From Vulcanimicrobiota bacterium (GTDB taxonomy: Bacteria > Vulcanimicrobiota > Vulcanimicrobiia > Vulcanimicrobiales > Vulcanimicrobiaceae): DNA of 11,764 nt. Below the pieces are notes generated by a model. The model was given only the letters and a program-made list of their open reading frames with translations, was not told the origin of the DNA and searched no databases. This document shows positions 1 to 6,908 of the stretch, piece after piece (position 1 is the stretch's first letter; every line of letters begins with the position of its first letter). The stretch spans positions 1 through 11,764 of the forward strand of contig JAFARW010000046.1 of assembly GCA_019245275.1 (NCBI GenBank), read 5' to 3'. The translations under genes and the position numbers were made by a program.

Positions 1-477
1 ACGCGCGTCGGCTTTCATGAGTTTCAGCGCTCGCAGATAAACATCCGGTGCCGGTTTGCCGCGCTTGACATCATCTGCGTAAACGACTACCGAAAAGAAC
101 TTGTCCCAGCCCGTAGTCGCTAGAACAGCCTTGGCATACGCCGGTGCCCCTGCGGTCGCTAAGCCGAGAGTGAAGCGCCCCGCTAAGCGTTGCAATGCAT
201 CCGCCGCACCTGGGATAACGGGGACACGCTTCGTGAGCCGCGCTTTGACGAGCTCGATGACGCGGTTTGCAATTTCGTTCGGCGAAAGCGCAACGTGAAG
301 GCTGTCGTGGATGTAACGCGCCCACTCTTCGGTGCGCATGCCCATCATCGTTGTCTGCGCGTCGTCACGCCACTGGCCGCCATGCTCAATGATGAACTCA
401 TGGCGCACGTCGCACCAAACTTGCTCGCTCTCGATCAGGGTACCGTCGAGATCAAAGATGACGAACGCCTTACTCAT
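1..477 (-). CDS. HAD-superfamily hydrolase, phosphoglycolate phosphatase-like (partial, C-terminus outside window)
   Basis: This is the N-terminal 159 residues of a haloacid dehalogenase-like phosphatase; the frame is open to base 1, so the stop codon lies outside the window. Seen: motif I DLDGT with nucleophile Asp9 and general acid Asp11, a helical cap region (about 20-85), motif II LATAGAP with Thr108, and motif III GKPAPD with Lys141. The Asp pair of motif IV would lie beyond the window. Families with this layout hydrolyse small phosphate esters such as phosphoglycolate or sugar phosphates; the substrate cannot be told here. The ATG at 477 places the DxD motif eight residues in, as usual. 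The only Shine-Dalgarno-like sequence is AGGT at 484-487 (minus strand), which lies inside a tRNA-derived repeat. It is 88 bases downstream of the acetyltransferase gene on the same strand and may be cotranscribed. Confidence 0.9.
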   Translation of the reverse strand, partial: MSKAFVIFDLDGTLIESEQVWCDVRHEFIIEHGGQWRDDAQTTMMGMRTEEWARYIHDSLHVALSPNEIANRVIELVKARLTKRVPVIPGAADALQRLAGRFTLGLATAGAPAYAKAVLATTGWDKFFSVVVYADDVKRGKPAPDVYLRALKLMKADAR

Positions 478-501
478 GGGATGACCTGGACTCGAATGTG
501 G
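476..501 (-). repeat. Displaced 3' fragment of tRNA-Leu (candidate attachment-site remnant)
   Basis: Bases 476-496 match 1298-1318 of the tRNA-Leu(UAA) gene at 20 of 21 positions in the same orientation, covering discriminator, 3' acceptor strand, one T-stem strand and T-loop. Bases 500-501 also match, but 497-499 do not, and the T-stem can no longer fold. No anticodon or D arm follows, so this is a 3' end only. The two copies are 822 bases apart and bracket the acetyltransferase gene, the arrangement left when an element integrates into a tRNA 3' end. The copy here is the degenerate one, as expected if the original 3' end was displaced and freed from selection. Confidence 0.7.
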
Positions 502-565
502 TACAGCTAATAAATCGTACGATCAGCCTTGGGCTAAACTGAACTACGATACTGCAACGTGGCTC

Positions 566-1066
566 TCAGCGCCGTGTTGAGGAAGTTTGCAACACCCAAT
601 AAACCGCTGGGCCGTCGTCAGGATCGTTACCTCTGCCCGCTTCGACGAATCCATTCTTTTTCAGCACGGCTCCAGATGCGGGATTGTTTTCCGCAGTATC
701 TGCCGTGATCTTATGGATTTGCGGGTCCAACCGTGCTGCAGCGACAATCGCCGCAACGGCACGCGTCGCAATGCCACGATTGCGCCGAGTAAGAGCCACG
801 CTGTAGCCAATCTCGACTTCGCCATCCTTTGGCGGCCGCCGGTAACCACACAGGCCCACGACCTCGCCGTCCTCGACGATGAGCCACGAAGCACGACAAC
901 CCGCGGCATTCAGCGTCCGAGTGATTCGCCGCACATTTTCTAGCACGACGCGATCATCCACGCCGCCCGGCGGTAAACGATAAGCGCCGATCATGTCCGC
1001 GCCGTGAAGCATGTCTTCGAAATGGCTGTCTGTGGCTTCGAGCAGTTTGGTATGATTGGCAGTCAA
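566..1066 (-). CDS. GNAT-family N-acetyltransferase (RimJ/RimL-like)
   Basis: A 166-residue protein with the Gcn5-related acetyltransferase fold, transferring acetyl from acetyl-CoA to an amine; the acceptor cannot be predicted. Seen: beta strands around 60-75 (WLIVEDGEVVGLCGY), strand 4 EIGYSV (85-90), the pyrophosphate-binding loop R95-x-x-G98-x-A100 leading into a helix, then NPASGAVLKKNGF (128-140), the typical motif B where an Asn precedes the last helix. The start is TTG at 1066 with no good ribosome site. It is kept because the N-terminal LLEATDSHFEDML matches the usual beginning of the fold, and the frame upstream is open back to a TAA at 1121-1123 without any ATG, GTG or TTG. An internal ATG at 1012 would remove the first strand. 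The gene lies between the tRNA-Leu gene and a copy of its 3' end, so it may be a small acquired cargo. Confidence 0.85.
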   Translation of the reverse strand: MTANHTKLLEATDSHFEDMLHGADMIGAYRLPPGGVDDRVVLENVRRITRTLNAAGCRASWLIVEDGEVVGLCGYRRPPKDGEVEIGYSVALTRRNRGIATRAVAAIVAAARLDPQIHKITADTAENNPASGAVLKKNGFVEAGRGNDPDDGPAVYWVLQTSSTRR

Positions 1067-1298
1067 TGAGGAGCTTCTTCTGCAGCGTCGTGTCCCGCTT
1101 CTTCGGCGCGGAACCGCGTATTAGGGTGCGCCATATGGCCTGGTCAGACTCCTCTTTTTGATTTACAAAACGAATCCTACATCTTCACATGCATCCAATT
1201 GCAACCAGAGCATTTATTTGGATGCGTCGCTCATTGCCGCTCGCATCGTTTACTTTGCTGTCAATAGGCATTTCGACGTGCCGTTGTTTTCCTTTATA

Positions 1299-1382
1299 TG
1301 GGATGACCGGGACTCGAACCCGGACGCTCTCTCGAGCGACAGATTTTAAGTCTGTTGTGTCTACCGATTCCACCATCATCCC
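1299..1382 (-). tRNA. tRNA-Leu (anticodon UAA)
   Basis: A complete class II tRNA of 84 bases including the discriminator A. Acceptor strands GGGATGA and TCATCCC pair over seven bases. The D-arm region TGGTGGAATCGGTAGACACA is typical of bacterial tRNA-Leu. The anticodon stem ACAGA/TCTGT carries loop CTTAAAA with anticodon TAA at 1346-1348. A long variable arm (CGCTC/GAGCG-type) and a T arm with loop TTCGAGT follow. CCA is not encoded; the gene is followed by TATAAAGG. The 232 bases between it and the acetyltransferase start (1067-1298) hold no gene I can support and become AT-richer from about 1155. Confidence 0.96.
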
Positions 1383-1462
1383 GTGAACGCGCTTGTTCGA
1401 GCGTCGCCGCCGCAGCGCCCGCGGCAGGGCTGGGGCGGCGCTATCCAAAAGCGACGCGAGTT

Positions 1463-1487
1463 CCCGGCGGGTGGCGAGCCCACCGGG
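1463..1487 (+). promoter_or_regulatory. Possible hairpin in the etfB leader
   Basis: GGTGG (1470-1474) pairs with CCACC (1480-1484) around a five-base loop, and CCC (1463-1465) can add three pairs with GGG (1485-1487) across a bulge. A T-rich stretch CTTGTTTT (1494-1501) follows before the ribosome site. It could be a weak attenuator or simply leader structure. No clear -35/-10 pair was found in 1383-1460 for either the tRNA or etfB. Confidence 0.25.
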
Positions 1488-1501
1488 CTTCATCTTGTTT
1501 T

Positions 1502-1507
1502 AGGAGG
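1502..1507 (+). promoter_or_regulatory. Ribosome binding site of etfB
   Basis: A full AGGAGG lies 11 bases before the GTG at 1519 and fixes this non-ATG start. Confidence 0.8.
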
Positions 1508-1518
1508 CCAGTCGGCGC

Positions 1519-2307
1519 GTGAAGATCGTCGTGACCGTCAAGGTCGTGCCGGATCCAAACAGCACCAAGCGCATCGATCCAAATACGAAGCGGCTCGTTC
1601 GCAGCGGCGCCGACAACGTCATCAATCCTTACGATGAGTATGCGCTCGAAGCGGCGCTGCAGCTGAAAGAAAAGCTCGGCGCGGATACGACGATCAGCGT
1701 CGTCAGCATGGTACCGGAGAGCAGCAAAGAGGTCGTCCGCAAGGCGCTTGCGATGGGCGCCGACGACGCGGTGATGCTCAGCGACTCCGCGTTTGAAGCC
1801 AGCGATGTTTGGGACACCGCGCGCGTCTTGGCGGAGGCGATCCGCAAACACGGTTTCGATCTCGTGATCTGCGGCGGCCTTTCCGACGACGGCAGCACCG
1901 GCGCAGTTCCAGGTGCACTGGCAGAGCATCTCGGCGTTCCGGGGTTGACGAACGCAAAACGCGTCGACGTCACGGACGGTAAGCTGAAGATTCAGCGTGA
2001 AACCGACAGCGGCTATCAGGTTGTTTCCGGCCCGCTGCCGGCGATGGTCAGCGTGACGATGGGCGTCGGCGAGCCGCGCTACCCATCCCTTAAGGGCATC
2101 ATGGGTGCGAAGAAAAAGACGATCGCGATGTCGTCGCACGCAGAGCTCGGAGTAACGGACGCGCTTGGCGCCGGTAGCGCCAAGACCGAACTGCTCGATG
2201 TTAAGCCGCCGCCTGAGCGCGCCAAAGGGCAAGTCGTAACCGCGACCGATGGCGCCGAAGGTGCAAAGATCATCTTCGATTTTCTGCAGCAGAAGAAGCT
2301 GGTCTAA
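1519..2307 (+). CDS. etfB: Electron transfer flavoprotein, beta subunit
   Basis: The 262-residue beta subunit of the cytoplasmic ETF heterodimer, which together with EtfA takes electrons from acyl-CoA and related dehydrogenases and passes them to ETF:quinone oxidoreductase. Seen: N-terminus MKIVVTVKVVPDPN, the conserved alternation around INPYDEYALEAALQLKE, the nucleotide-binding stretch with LSDDGSTGAVPGALAEHLG (about residues 121-139), and the family signature GEPRYPSLKGIMGAKKK near 190-206. Length and motifs are those of a normal, intact subunit. Translation begins at GTG with a strong ribosome site. The stop codon shares one base with the etfA start (TAATG), so the two are coupled. No dehydrogenase or quinone oxidoreductase gene lies in the window, so the electron donor and a bifurcating versus ordinary role cannot be decided. 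Confidence 0.97.
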   Translation: MKIVVTVKVVPDPNSTKRIDPNTKRLVRSGADNVINPYDEYALEAALQLKEKLGADTTISVVSMVPESSKEVVRKALAMGADDAVMLSDSAFEASDVWDTARVLAEAIRKHGFDLVICGGLSDDGSTGAVPGALAEHLGVPGLTNAKRVDVTDGKLKIQRETDSGYQVVSGPLPAMVSVTMGVGEPRYPSLKGIMGAKKKTIAMSSHAELGVTDALGAGSAKTELLDVKPPPERAKGQVVTATDGAEGAKIIFDFLQQKKLV

Positions 2308-3293
2308 TGCAGCAAGTCATCATCTTTGCAGAGCATCAGGGCGGACACACCCGCAAGGTTACGTACGAGCTTGCGACTGAGGCGCGGCGTCTCGCCGATT
2401 CTCTCGGCGGCAAGGCGCACGCAGTCGCGCTCGGAGGCGGTGCTGCATCGCTGGTGGAGCAGTTGAAGCGTTATCCGCTCGACGTCATCCACGTCAGCGA
2501 AGATCCTGACGTCGACAAGTTCTTGATTGATCCCGTCGTCGATTACGTCGAAGCGCTTGCGCGCAGTTTAGGCCCATCGATCGTGCTTATCCCGAACACG
2601 ATGTACGGTCGAGACGTCGCCGGGCGTTTGGCTGCGCGCTTGGGTGCCGGTCTAACATCGGACGTCACAGAAATCAAAGTTGAAAACGGCAAAATCGATT
2701 GCATCTCTCCAAAGCTCGGCGGCGCCGCGATCACGGCGTGTACGTTCAAAAACGCCGAGTACGGCGTAGTGACCGTGCGACCGAATGCATTTTCGGTTGA
2801 GGCGAGCGGCGGCGCGGCTGAGGTGCGGCAGTTGGAGAAGCCGGCGGGCAAGACGTATCGGATGGTGATCGAGGAAGATGTCGAGGAGGGCACAGGCGAG
2901 CTCGGCCTTGAGGAGGCGCCCGCGGTGGTGGCCGGGGGACGCGGATTAGGCGGCCCGGAGCCTTTTCAGACGCTCCTAAAGCCGCTGGCGGACGCGCTCG
3001 CGGGTGCGGTCGGCGCTTCCCGGGCGGCAGCGGACGCCGGCTGGGTCCCCTACAGCCTTCAGATCGGCCAAACAGGCAAGACGGTCAGCCCGCCCCTCTA
3101 CATCGCCGTCGGCATCTCAGGAGCGATCCAACATAAGGTAGGAATGCGCTCGGCGGGAACGATCGTCGCGATCAATAAAGATGGCGGGGTCCCGATCGGG
3201 GAGTTTGCCGACCTGCTCGTCGTCGGGGACCTCTTTGCGATCGTGCCGGAGCTCACAAAGCTCGTCCAGGCCGCAAGAGCAGCTCACGCGTGA
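2307..3293 (+). CDS. etfA: Electron transfer flavoprotein, alpha subunit
   Basis: The 328-residue alpha subunit, which binds the redox-active FAD in its C-terminal domain. Seen: an N-terminal Rossmann-like half with MYGRDVAGRLAARLGAGLTSDVT (about 99-121), then the FAD domain with VGASRAAADAGWVP (235-248), QIGQTGKTVSP (252-262), the loop YIAVGISGAIQHKVGM, and IVAINKDGGVPIGEFADLLVVGDLFAIVPEL near the end. These include the Arg, Ser, Gln-Thr-Gly and SGAIQH positions that hold FAD in characterised ETFs. The order etfB-etfA is standard. A hairpin plus T-run just after the stop probably ends the transcript. Nothing looks broken or atypical. Confidence 0.97.
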   Translation: MQQVIIFAEHQGGHTRKVTYELATEARRLADSLGGKAHAVALGGGAASLVEQLKRYPLDVIHVSEDPDVDKFLIDPVVDYVEALARSLGPSIVLIPNTMYGRDVAGRLAARLGAGLTSDVTEIKVENGKIDCISPKLGGAAITACTFKNAEYGVVTVRPNAFSVEASGGAAEVRQLEKPAGKTYRMVIEEDVEEGTGELGLEEAPAVVAGGRGLGGPEPFQTLLKPLADALAGAVGASRAAADAGWVPYSLQIGQTGKTVSPPLYIAVGISGAIQHKVGMRSAGTIVAINKDGGVPIGEFADLLVVGDLFAIVPELTKLVQAARAAHA

Positions 3294-3320
3294 CAAACGC
3301 CCCCAGTCAGGCGTTATATT
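3290..3320 (+). promoter_or_regulatory. Possible promoter for the TPR gene
   Basis: GTGACA (3290-3295, five of six against TTGACA) and TATATT (3315-3320, five of six against TATAAT) are 19 bases apart, a long but tolerated spacing. Transcription would start near 3327 and leave room for the ribosome site at 3337. It overlaps the etfA stop and the terminator. Confidence 0.3.
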
Positions 3321-3323
3321 TTT
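3296..3323 (+). terminator. Intrinsic-terminator-like hairpin after etfA
   Basis: AACGCC (3296-3301) and GGCGTT (3310-3315) form a six-pair stem with an eight-base loop, followed by ATATTTTT. It starts three bases after the etfA stop. The stem is short, so termination may be partial. Confidence 0.55.
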
Positions 3324-3336
3324 CGATAAGCACTAT

Positions 3337-3342
3337 AGAGGA
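3337..3342 (+). promoter_or_regulatory. Ribosome binding site supporting a TTG start
   Basis: AGAGGA lies 12 bases before TTG at 3355. This decides the start of the TPR protein over an open but implausible upstream extension into etfA. Confidence 0.55.
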
Positions 3343-3354
3343 TTAAGAACTACA

Positions 3355-4875
3355 TTGAAGCGCTCGTTAGTATTTGGTCTCTTTTTTATTGCAGTTTCGG
3401 CCCTGATCGCCATGATCGGCGTGCAAGCCGACGCGCGCCCGAAGGCATCTGGAACCGCGGCGCCCTCGCCGGCGCCCTCAGCCCTGCCGACGGCAACGCC
3501 CGAACCGCCGGATAAAGCGATCCCGCGGCTGCTGGCCAACCTAAAAGCGAATCCGAACGATCGCGACTCGTTAGGGCAACTGGCCGAACAGTATTTGAGC
3601 ATCGGCCGGCCGGATCTCGCGCTGCCGCTGACGCAAAAGCTTTTGGCACTCGGCTCGAGGACGGCGCAGACGTATTACTTCGACGGATTTGCAAACGAGC
3701 AGCTCGGCAGAACGCCACAAGCCGTCAGCGATTACGAGCAAGCGGCGAATCTCGATCCGACCAATATCGGCGTGCTCGGAGCGCTCACGCAAGTCTACCT
3801 GAAGACCAATCGCATCGCAGATGCAGAGCGCATCGCGAAACGTGCCGTCACGTTCAATAAAACCGACCGGCGCGCGTTTATCAATTACGGTCTCGTGCTC
3901 GCGAGCGAGAACAAATTCGACGACGGGCGGGCGCAGCTCGAGACGGCGTTCAAGATGGATCCAACCGACGTGACGCCGCTCTTGCAGATCGCACAGACGT
4001 ATGTTTCGCAGAACGCTTATCCTAATGCGCTCGCGGCAATCCAACGCGCGGTTACAGCCGATCCGAAAAATCCGCAGACCTACCTCTTGAAGGGCGATAT
4101 TCTCGCGAAGCAGCACGACGTTGTCAATGCGCTTGCCGCCTACGAACAGGCCGTCCAGTATGCAAGTGACGACGATCAACGCGCCGGCATCATCGGTCGC
4201 GAGGCGACATTCCTCGCTTCTGAAAAGCGCAACCCGGAAGCGCAAGCCACGTTCCAGCGCGCAATCGACCGCTATCCGACCGTCCTCACTACGCATCTTA
4301 CATATGGCGATTACTGGAACAGCCAGAATCAGATCGCTAAAGCCGTCGCTGAGTGGACGGCCGCGCTCGGGCCAAATAAGGATAATCCAAGCGCGCTGAT
4401 TCGCCTTGGCACGTACAACTTGCGCAGCGGCCACCCGGGGCAGGCGGTCGACTATCTGAAGACGCTCACGCAGGCTGCGCCCGATCAGGCTTCCTTTAAC
4501 CTACTTGGTCAGGCCTACACGTTTAACCACGACTATGGGCGTGCGAAAGACGCGTGTCGCCAGTCGTATCAATTGCAGCCGAATCCGGCGGCGCTGGGCT
4601 GCATTGCGGGCGCCGACTTCGAATTGAAAAATTTCAAGGAATCGGCGGCGATCTTCGATGTGCTCGACTCGCGCGTTCGGGGCTATCTGGATCAAAACGG
4701 ACAGCTGCTTTTCATCGCCGGCAAAGTGTACGAGCGGACCAATCAAAAAGGCAAAGCCGTGACCGAATACAAACGGCTGCTCGCACTCGTTCGTCCTGGA
4801 ACGCCGGCTTACAAGCAAGTTCAACAGACGATTAAAGATCTGAGCAAAGGAACGAGCAAAAAACAAAAAGCGTAG
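3355..4875 (+). CDS. Exported tetratricopeptide-repeat protein
   Basis: A 506-residue protein consisting almost wholly of TPR units. Seen from the TTG start: a signal peptide or anchor (MKRS, then hydrophobic 5-22, possible cleavage after VQA at 25), a Pro/Ala/Ser/Thr linker (about 30-52), then about ten to eleven 34-residue helix pairs. Examples are AVSDYEQAANLDPTN, ALAAIQRAVTADPKN and ALAAYEQAVQYASDD. The tail is Lys-rich (KGTSKKQKA). TPR arrays are protein-binding scaffolds; the partner is unknown and no catalytic domain is visible. Upstream the frame is open into etfA, but the only start with both a ribosome site and a signal peptide behind it is 3355; an ATG at 3412 would fall inside the hydrophobic segment. 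Three bases separate it from the deacetylase gene, so the two are probably cotranscribed although one is exported and the other cytoplasmic. Confidence 0.88.
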   Translation: MKRSLVFGLFFIAVSALIAMIGVQADARPKASGTAAPSPAPSALPTATPEPPDKAIPRLLANLKANPNDRDSLGQLAEQYLSIGRPDLALPLTQKLLALGSRTAQTYYFDGFANEQLGRTPQAVSDYEQAANLDPTNIGVLGALTQVYLKTNRIADAERIAKRAVTFNKTDRRAFINYGLVLASENKFDDGRAQLETAFKMDPTDVTPLLQIAQTYVSQNAYPNALAAIQRAVTADPKNPQTYLLKGDILAKQHDVVNALAAYEQAVQYASDDDQRAGIIGREATFLASEKRNPEAQATFQRAIDRYPTVLTTHLTYGDYWNSQNQIAKAVAEWTAALGPNKDNPSALIRLGTYNLRSGHPGQAVDYLKTLTQAAPDQASFNLLGQAYTFNHDYGRAKDACRQSYQLQPNPAALGCIAGADFELKNFKESAAIFDVLDSRVRGYLDQNGQLLFIAGKVYERTNQKGKAVTEYKRLLALVRPGTPAYKQVQQTIKDLSKGTSKKQKA

Positions 4876-4878
4876 AGG

Positions 4879-5877
4879 GTGCGGATCGTCTATGACGAGC
4901 TCTACACGCACCATCTGCGCGGCATTCCGCATCCGGAGAGGCCGGAGCGCGTTCAGTACATTGCGGCTTCGCTGCAAGAAGCTGGAAAACTCGAACAGCT
5001 TGTAACACCGTCGGACGCGCTCGATGAAGACATCTTGCGCGTTCACACACCGGCGTATCTTGAAACGGTCAAGCGCGAGATCGCGGCGCTGCGCGCTCAC
5101 GCAGCTTATCTATCGACCGGCGACACGGTCTTGGACTACACATCGTTGGACGTTGCGCGCCGCGCGGCGGGCGGGGCGCTCGCCGCAGTCGACGCTTGCA
5201 TCGAACACAATGAGGCCGTTTTTGCGCTCCTCCGGCCGCCCGGCCACCATGCCGAACCCGATCGCGGCATGGGATTCTGTGTCTTCAACAACGCCGCAAT
5301 CGCAGCGCGCGCATTTCTTGCACGGTACGGCGGTCGCGTCTTGATCGTCGACTTCGACTACCACCACGGCAATGGAACGCAACGCGTGGCCGGCAACGGC
5401 ATCTCGTATGTATCGACGCATGCGTATCCGGCTTATCCCGGCACTGGTGGTCCGGCTGAAAACTACTTCGTAGGGGACGATGCAGTCGCAAACATTCCGT
5501 TAACAATGCACGACTTCGGCTCCGAGGCATTTGTCGCACTTTGGGAGCGGATATTGCCCGCGGTGGCCGCGCGTGTGCGCCCCAACCTGCTCGTCGTGAG
5601 TGCGGGCTTCGATTACATTGCGGGCGACATCGTCGGCGACCTCAACGTCGCGCCGGCTGTCGCAACCGATCTGGCGCGCCTGATCAACCGGATCGCTGCC
5701 GACCACTCGAATGGTCGCGTAGCGTATGTCTTAGAAGGCGGCTACGATCTTAATGGGCTCGCGGAATCAGTGATGCGCATCAGTGAGGCGGTCGATGCTC
5801 GCGAAGTCGCTGTCAGCGGTGCGGCGGAAACCGCGATCCCGGAACCCCAGCGCTTATTGCTCGAAGAGTGGGCCTAA
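4879..5877 (+). CDS. Histone deacetylase-family zinc amidohydrolase
   Basis: A 332-residue, full-length member of the arginase/deacetylase fold (bacterial HDAC-like or AcuC-like proteins), which removes acetyl or other acyl groups from lysines or from small amides such as acetylpolyamines. Seen: HPERPERV near residue 18, RPPGHH with the tandem His123-His124, GFCVFNN (132-138), the motif DFDYHHGNGTQ with zinc ligands Asp160 and His162, SAGFDYIAGD with the third zinc ligand Asp245, and EGGYDL with the transition-state Tyr289. All catalytic residues are present, so activity is expected. No signal peptide, hence cytoplasmic. The start is GTG three bases after the TPR stop, without a clear ribosome site of its own, suggesting reinitiation. 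Its stop overlaps the stop of the convergent RseB-like gene. Substrate class is undetermined. Confidence 0.95.
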   Translation: MRIVYDELYTHHLRGIPHPERPERVQYIAASLQEAGKLEQLVTPSDALDEDILRVHTPAYLETVKREIAALRAHAAYLSTGDTVLDYTSLDVARRAAGGALAAVDACIEHNEAVFALLRPPGHHAEPDRGMGFCVFNNAAIAARAFLARYGGRVLIVDFDYHHGNGTQRVAGNGISYVSTHAYPAYPGTGGPAENYFVGDDAVANIPLTMHDFGSEAFVALWERILPAVAARVRPNLLVVSAGFDYIAGDIVGDLNVAPAVATDLARLINRIAADHSNGRVAYVLEGGYDLNGLAESVMRISEAVDAREVAVSGAAETAIPEPQRLLLEEWA

Positions 5878-6908
5878 AGAACTACGGAAGCGGCGATGCG
5901 GGCGAGTTCCGCCCGTGAGAGTTCGCCCACGAGCGCGAAATGCAATCCGGCCTCAGCCCACGTCAACAGCGTCGTCGGCCCATCTTGCACGTACTGCGCG
6001 TCATGGTTTTCAAAACGCGTCGTCTGCACTTTGTAGCCGCTTAAATTGACGGCGGCACCGCGGTTATTTTCGAACAGCGAAAGCGTACGAATGCCGTCGG
6101 AGTACAAGACGTGCAGCGTCGGAATCCCTTTGACGTCGGAAACATCGCCACGGACGGGAACAAAGCCCTCTGGAAGATACTTGGGCCCGCGAGCATCGAA
6201 CCCGACCGTCCGGACGATCCCCGCAAAGTCGCGCGACAGTGCGCCATGGCCGATGCCCGGCACAATCGCATACCCTGCTAAGTGCGGCACGTCAAAGATT
6301 GCGTTTGGAAAATCATTTTCGTAGCTTACTTGCTCGAAGCGCATATGGCTCAGCACCGATCCGTTGGCCGCGTAGCTCTCTTTCTCTAATGCGAGATGCG
6401 TCTGCTTATCGATCCACACTCGCATGATGATTTGCCCCGTGTACTTATTCATTAGGGCGATTTCCGCAGTCGCGCGGCCGGCAACCGTTTCCGACGGACC
6501 GGGCAGCGCGAGATAGTTTGATCGCAGCAAGCCGAAGTTGTCGTTCATGGCCACTTGATCGTCGACGGCGGCGTTTGATGCGACGATCACCTTACGATTC
6601 TTGATGTCAACGCTATAGGATTGTGCAGCACGCGTGATTGTCCAATCGCCGTAAAGCGACTCCGGCGCGAGATACGTGCGGCGGGTCAGGTTGGGAGCGC
6701 GGTGTTCGATGCGATAAATCGCCGCTTCTGAGCCCGTATTGCCGAAGCGCACATTCTCGACTTGGCCGGCGTAAGAGATGTGGGCCGGCGCGTCAACGCT
6801 CGCGCGCAAGAGTGCCGAAGCATCTTCCGCGTTCGCGTTTCCAATTTGGACGCCCGTTGCGAGCGCAGCGAGCGTCAGGACAATGAGTGCTTTAGTGTTG
6901 CGGGCCAT
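5874..6908 (-). CDS. RseB/MucB-like periplasmic regulator of the sigma/anti-sigma system
   Basis: About 344 residues from ATG 6908. Seen: a signal peptide (MARNTK, hydrophobic ALIVLTLAALATGV, cleavage likely after NANA). Then comes a LolA-like half beginning ALLRASVDAPAHISYAGQ and containing YRIEHRAPNLTRR and a CDS-wide beta pattern (about 28-215), and a smaller C-terminal half (about 235-344) ending LLTWAEAGLHFALVGELSRAELARIAASVVL. In proteobacteria RseB binds the periplasmic part of the anti-sigma factor RseA and senses lipoprotein or LPS stress. The same order (sigma, anti-sigma, this gene) supports a like role here. Overlap with the anti-sigma gene is 17 bases; ATG 6917 is an alternative, while an open extension to 7004 would overlap far more and hide the signal peptide. 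The sequence is distant from proteobacterial RseB, so the name is by architecture and context. Confidence 0.82.
   Translation of the reverse strand: MARNTKALIVLTLAALATGVQIGNANAEDASALLRASVDAPAHISYAGQVENVRFGNTGSEAAIYRIEHRAPNLTRRTYLAPESLYGDWTITRAAQSYSVDIKNRKVIVASNAAVDDQVAMNDNFGLLRSNYLALPGPSETVAGRATAEIALMNKYTGQIIMRVWIDKQTHLALEKESYAANGSVLSHMRFEQVSYENDFPNAIFDVPHLAGYAIVPGIGHGALSRDFAGIVRTVGFDARGPKYLPEGFVPVRGDVSDVKGIPTLHVLYSDGIRTLSLFENNRGAAVNLSGYKVQTTRFENHDAQYVQDGPTTLLTWAEAGLHFALVGELSRAELARIAASVVL

Noticed and set aside
514..523. Ten-base palindrome ATCGTACGAT between the HAD and GNAT genes
   Set aside because: Short and without a second copy or promoter elements; such palindromes occur by chance at this window size.
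1130..1139. Ten-base palindrome GCCATATGGC
   Set aside because: Isolated, with no associated promoter or repeat; no support for function.
1441..2232. Long open frame on the minus strand opposite etfB (263 codons)
   Set aside because: Arg/His/Ala-rich translation with no family resemblance; it is the antisense shadow of a clear etfB.
3334..3339. TATAGA as a -10 element for the TPR gene
   Set aside because: Transcription would begin after the ribosome site at 3337-3342 and no matching -35 is present.
3181..3354. N-terminal extension of the TPR frame into etfA
   Set aside because: It overlaps the conserved etfA C-terminus and would place the signal peptide about 60 residues in; TTG 3355 has a ribosome site and begins right at the signal peptide.
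3571..4434. Long open frame on the minus strand opposite the TPR gene (287 codons)
   Set aside because: Low-complexity Arg/Leu-rich product, no ribosome site, entirely inside a well-supported gene.
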